7,657 bases of DNA, taken from JBCCBI01 sp039034155 (GTDB lineage: Bacteria > Deinococcota > Deinococci > Deinococcales > Trueperaceae). Position 1 is the first letter of the stretch; the number at the start of each line of letters is the position of its first letter. Shown here in pieces: positions 5,302 to 7,657 of this stretch. The position numbers and the translations under genes were made by a program. The notes beneath the pieces were generated by a model. That model did no database searches. It saw only the letters and a list, made by a program, of their open reading frames with translations, and was not told where the DNA came from. The stretch spans positions 1 through 7,657 of the forward strand of contig JBCCBI010000274.1 in NCBI GenBank assembly GCA_039034155.1. Direction: 5' to 3'.

Positions 5302-7657
5302 CTACAACAAGCCCAACTCACGCGCGCGGGCCACGGCTTCGGTGCGATTTCGCACCTGCAACTTGGCAAACATAGTACGGTTGTGCCCTTTGATGGTACT
5401 GAGCGCCCGAAATAACTTTTTGCTGATGTCTTCATTGGAAAGCCCTTCAGCAATGAGGTGTAACACTTCTAGTTCTCGAGCTGTCAACGGCTCAATGAGA
5501 TCATCATCAGGATGATGCGTCATCACTTCAACAGACTTAGCAGGCCGAGGCTTGTCTATCTGAGCAGCAAACGCTTGTTTGAGCGTGACTGCATGGTTGG
5601 ATGGATCAGCAAGGTTCATGATGAGGTTTCGTAGTGGTTCACCCTCATCCACAAACATCTGCACGTACCCCTCAGGTTCAGCGAGGTCTATGGCACGCTT
5701 GAGGGATGCTTTGGCACGTGTTTCGTCGCCAGCAGCGTCTTCTGTGAGCGTTTGTAGGATTAACAGTTCGATGACACTGCCGATGCGCTCACCTTGTTCT
5801 GCAGCACGTAGTAGTCGCCTCAGACTCTGCTGGATGCGATCTAAAACATCCTCTTGTTTGTGCTGCTGGTATTCAGTTAGCTCGAGCCTCACCAGCGTGA
5901 TATACCTGTACTCATCCAAATAAGTGAGGTCGCCGTCTACAACATCTGTTAGCGAAAGACCCTGCTCACGGCACCACGCATGTGCTTGTGCTAGCTTCCT
6001 CTGCTGAATCCAACAACGGGCTTCGCGGGCGTCAATAGGTTGAACGTTAGGAAAAATGCCTTGAATGTAGACCTGTTTAGCTTGTCGAAGGAGTTCCAGT
6101 GTAGCCTCAACATCACCCTGACTTTGCTTGATGTTGGCAGCAGCCACAAAATAGCGGTAACGGTTCTCGAGCAGTTGCCCATCTGGTTCAGCTTGATGAT
6201 AGGCCTCAAGGTGCGCACTCGCTTCAGCTAACTGCCCCCAAGCGTGATAGATCGTGCTCATGCCTACGTGCAACTCAGCTCGCAAACGCACATCACGCGT
6301 GTCCGAAGTTAGCTCATACGCGTTTTTGTAAACGGCTATAGCCTCATGTAAGCGCCCTTGGGCAATACGAATGTCGGCAAGTACAAGCGTGCCGCCAAGT
6401 GCATCTGACACATGACCTGCTTGCTGTAAGCTGTCCATACCCATTTGAAAGGTTTGATACGCTTCTTTTAAATCGCCTGCTGACCACAGGGCAAGTCCGA
6501 GTAACCCCGCAGCACCACCCCGCCGAGTTGTTTTCTCTAGGCCTTCCAAGTCCTCCATTTGCTCGAGCAGGTTCAGCGCGTCACGTGCGTGGTACGCAGC
6601 CGCGTGAACGTCACCTTCAGCTTGAGCGTAAGTTGCCCATGACAACGCAATTCTGACAGGTAAAATACGCAATTCTGTTTTCTTACCAAACACAACTTCA
6701 CTAGAAGTATCTTTTGTAGTGTCTAGCACGAGTTGCTCGAGCAAGTCCTCAGTACGTGCAAGATGCGCTTTAGCCTGCTCGAGCTGTCCCGTCATAAACG
6801 CAACGTTGGCACGTTCTATAGTTAGTAACGGCCTATTCCTAACAACCTCATCTGGCAACGCCGTTAGTTTGGTGAGGAGGGTCATATCTTGACGCTGTTG
6901 ATGGAGGGTTGGTACTAGGTGCTCGAGCAAGTTAGCTGCCCGCTCAAAGGTTTCAGCCGCTAGCGCGTGATCCATTGCCTCAGTCAAAAACCCGTGCTGT
7001 TCAAACCAGACGCTGGCACGCAAGTGTACGTCGGTAACGTAATCCGGCTGGGTTTGCTGTAAGCGTGCCTGCAACATTTCAGCAAAAAGGTGATGATAAC
7101 GGTACCACTGGCGCTGCTCGTCTAAGGGAATGATGAACAAGTGGCTGCGCTCGAGCTGCTCGAGCACTTCCTGCCCATTTTCAATTTCACAAACGGCATC
7201 ACAAAGTGACCCTGTCAAGCGCGTCAGGATTGAGGTTTGCAACAAAAATTCTTGCACCTCTTGAGGTTGTTGCGACAGCACTTCCGTGAGTAAGTAGTCA
7301 AAGACAAAACGCTGGTTACCACCAATGTTTTGGGCAATTTCCCCACTGATATCCTGCTTGGAGGCACTTGCTGCACGTCCTTGTAAAGAGAGTGCTGCCA
7401 TCTGGAGTCCTGCAATCCAGCCTTCGGTACGAGCTTCAAGCACATCAATATCTGCCTCAGCTAGGTCTAACCCCATCGCCTGCTCAAAAAACTGTGCCGC
7501 TTCTACTACTGTAAAGCGCAGGTCACTGGCGTGGAGTTCGTTCACCTGTTGGCGCACTCGCAAACGCGGCAAGGGCAGTTTTGGCTCCTGCCGACTGGTA
7601 ATGACGAGATGTACTTGAGGTGGCATATGTTCAACCAAAAACGCCACCACCTGCTGA
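5302..7657 (-). CDS. MalT-like STAND LuxR-family transcriptional regulator (N-terminus beyond the right edge)
   Basis: About 784 residues are visible. The frame is open to the right edge, so the GTG at 7650 is only an internal codon. Residues are numbered from that GTG. The visible part begins in the NTPase domain after the Walker B region, with L-V-E-H-M-P-P-Q followed by L-V-I-T-S-R (15-20), the sensor-Arg motif. Next come A-R-T-E-G-W-I-A-G-L-Q (73-83), the winged-helix region, and W-Y-R-Y-H-H-L-F-A-E-M-L (182-193). A long helical TPR-like section (about 200-700) binds ligands or inhibitors in family members. A LuxR HTH closes the protein at about 722-782, with L-T-A-R-E-L-E-V-L, S-N-E-D-I-S-K-K-L and K-L-Q-V-R-N-R-T-E-A-V-A-R-A. 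Walker A and B, expected about 100-130 residues upstream, are outside the window. Family members are ATP- and inducer-dependent activators. Being immediately upstream of the DUF6326-like and MDR genes, it probably controls them. The inducer is unknown. Confidence 0.93.
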   Translation of the reverse strand, partial: QQVVAFLVEHMPPQVHLVITSRQEPKLPLPRLRVRQQVNELHASDLRFTVVEAAQFFEQAMGLDLAEADIDVLEARTEGWIAGLQMAALSLQGRAASASKQDISGEIAQNIGGNQRFVFDYLLTEVLSQQPQEVQEFLLQTSILTRLTGSLCDAVCEIENGQEVLEQLERSHLFIIPLDEQRQWYRYHHLFAEMLQARLQQTQPDYVTDVHLRASVWFEQHGFLTEAMDHALAAETFERAANLLEHLVPTLHQQRQDMTLLTKLTALPDEVVRNRPLLTIERANVAFMTGQLEQAKAHLARTEDLLEQLVLDTTKDTSSEVVFGKKTELRILPVRIALSWATYAQAEGDVHAAAYHARDALNLLEQMEDLEGLEKTTRRGGAAGLLGLALWSAGDLKEAYQTFQMGMDSLQQAGHVSDALGGTLVLADIRIAQGRLHEAIAVYKNAYELTSDTRDVRLRAELHVGMSTIYHAWGQLAEASAHLEAYHQAEPDGQLLENRYRYFVAAANIKQSQGDVEATLELLRQAKQVYIQGIFPNVQPIDAREARCWIQQRKLAQAHAWCREQGLSLTDVVDGDLTYLDEYRYITLVRLELTEYQQHKQEDVLDRIQQSLRRLLRAAEQGERIGSVIELLILQTLTEDAAGDETRAKASLKRAIDLAEPEGYVQMFVDEGEPLRNLIMNLADPSNHAVTLKQAFAAQIDKPRPAKSVEVMTHHPDDDLIEPLTARELEVLHLIAEGLSNEDISKKLFRALSTIKGHNRTMFAKLQVRNRTEAVARARELGLL

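Noticed and set aside
6399..6656. Plus-strand frames antisense to the LuxR gene (also at 5579-5923 and 7325-7618)
   Set aside because: They are mirror frames of a strongly supported coding region and show no domain of their own.
1..7657. Hidden defence, CRISPR, toxin-antitoxin or insertion-sequence system
   Set aside because: I found no transposase, integrase, nuclease, toxin-antitoxin pair, spaced repeat array or terminal inverted repeats; the STAND protein ends in a LuxR DNA-binding domain and not an effector domain, so it reads as a regulator and not an Avs-like defence protein.

Overview
Organism and composition. The best taxonomic hint is the large MalT-like LuxR regulator on the right. 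Its C-terminus (KLQVRNRTEAVARARELGLL) and its winged-helix/TPR junction (WYRYHHLFAEML) are of the kind very common in Chloroflexota. I therefore suspect a mesophilic, roughly mid-GC member of that phylum, but this is a family-level impression and not a placement. The window is chromosome-like. I see no mobile element, tRNA, rRNA or CRISPR array.

Layout. The left edge (3-341, +) holds the 3' end of an uncharacterised gene encoding an Ig-like beta-sandwich segment, ending in tandem stops. Convergent to it is an MFS transporter (435-1622, -). A 365-bp gap follows, and a second, unrelated MFS transporter of the fosmidomycin-resistance-like (Fsr) type is transcribed divergently (1988-3205, +). A gene-poor stretch of about 354 bp follows. 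The right half is a co-directional minus-strand block. Read in its 5'->3' order it contains a STAND/MalT-like LuxR regulator (5302 to beyond the right edge), a 175-bp spacer with a 12-bp tandem repeat array, a four-helix DUF6326-like membrane protein (4641-5126), and a zinc-independent MDR oxidoreductase (3560-4630). The last two genes are tightly coupled: the stop codon of the first lies inside the Shine-Dalgarno sequence of the second.

How the genes may work together. The right half looks like a regulator-plus-target module, with a ligand-sensing STAND activator placed upstream of a small membrane protein and an NAD(P)H-dependent reductase. The two divergent MFS genes look like small-molecule exporters and may share the control region between them, which contains a perfect 13-bp palindrome in front of the second one. 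No regulator gene of the usual TetR/MarR kind accompanies them.

Most unusual signal. The palindrome CTCGAG occurs 20 times, about ten-fold above the random expectation of about 1.9. Its extended form GCTCGAGC occurs 11 times against an expectation of about 0.1. It appears in every gene from 906 onward and in intergenic DNA, which resembles a highly iterated palindrome such as cyanobacterial HIP1 but with a different sequence. I see no clear new defence or mobile system here; the repeat-word signal and the 12-bp array are the items most worth following up.
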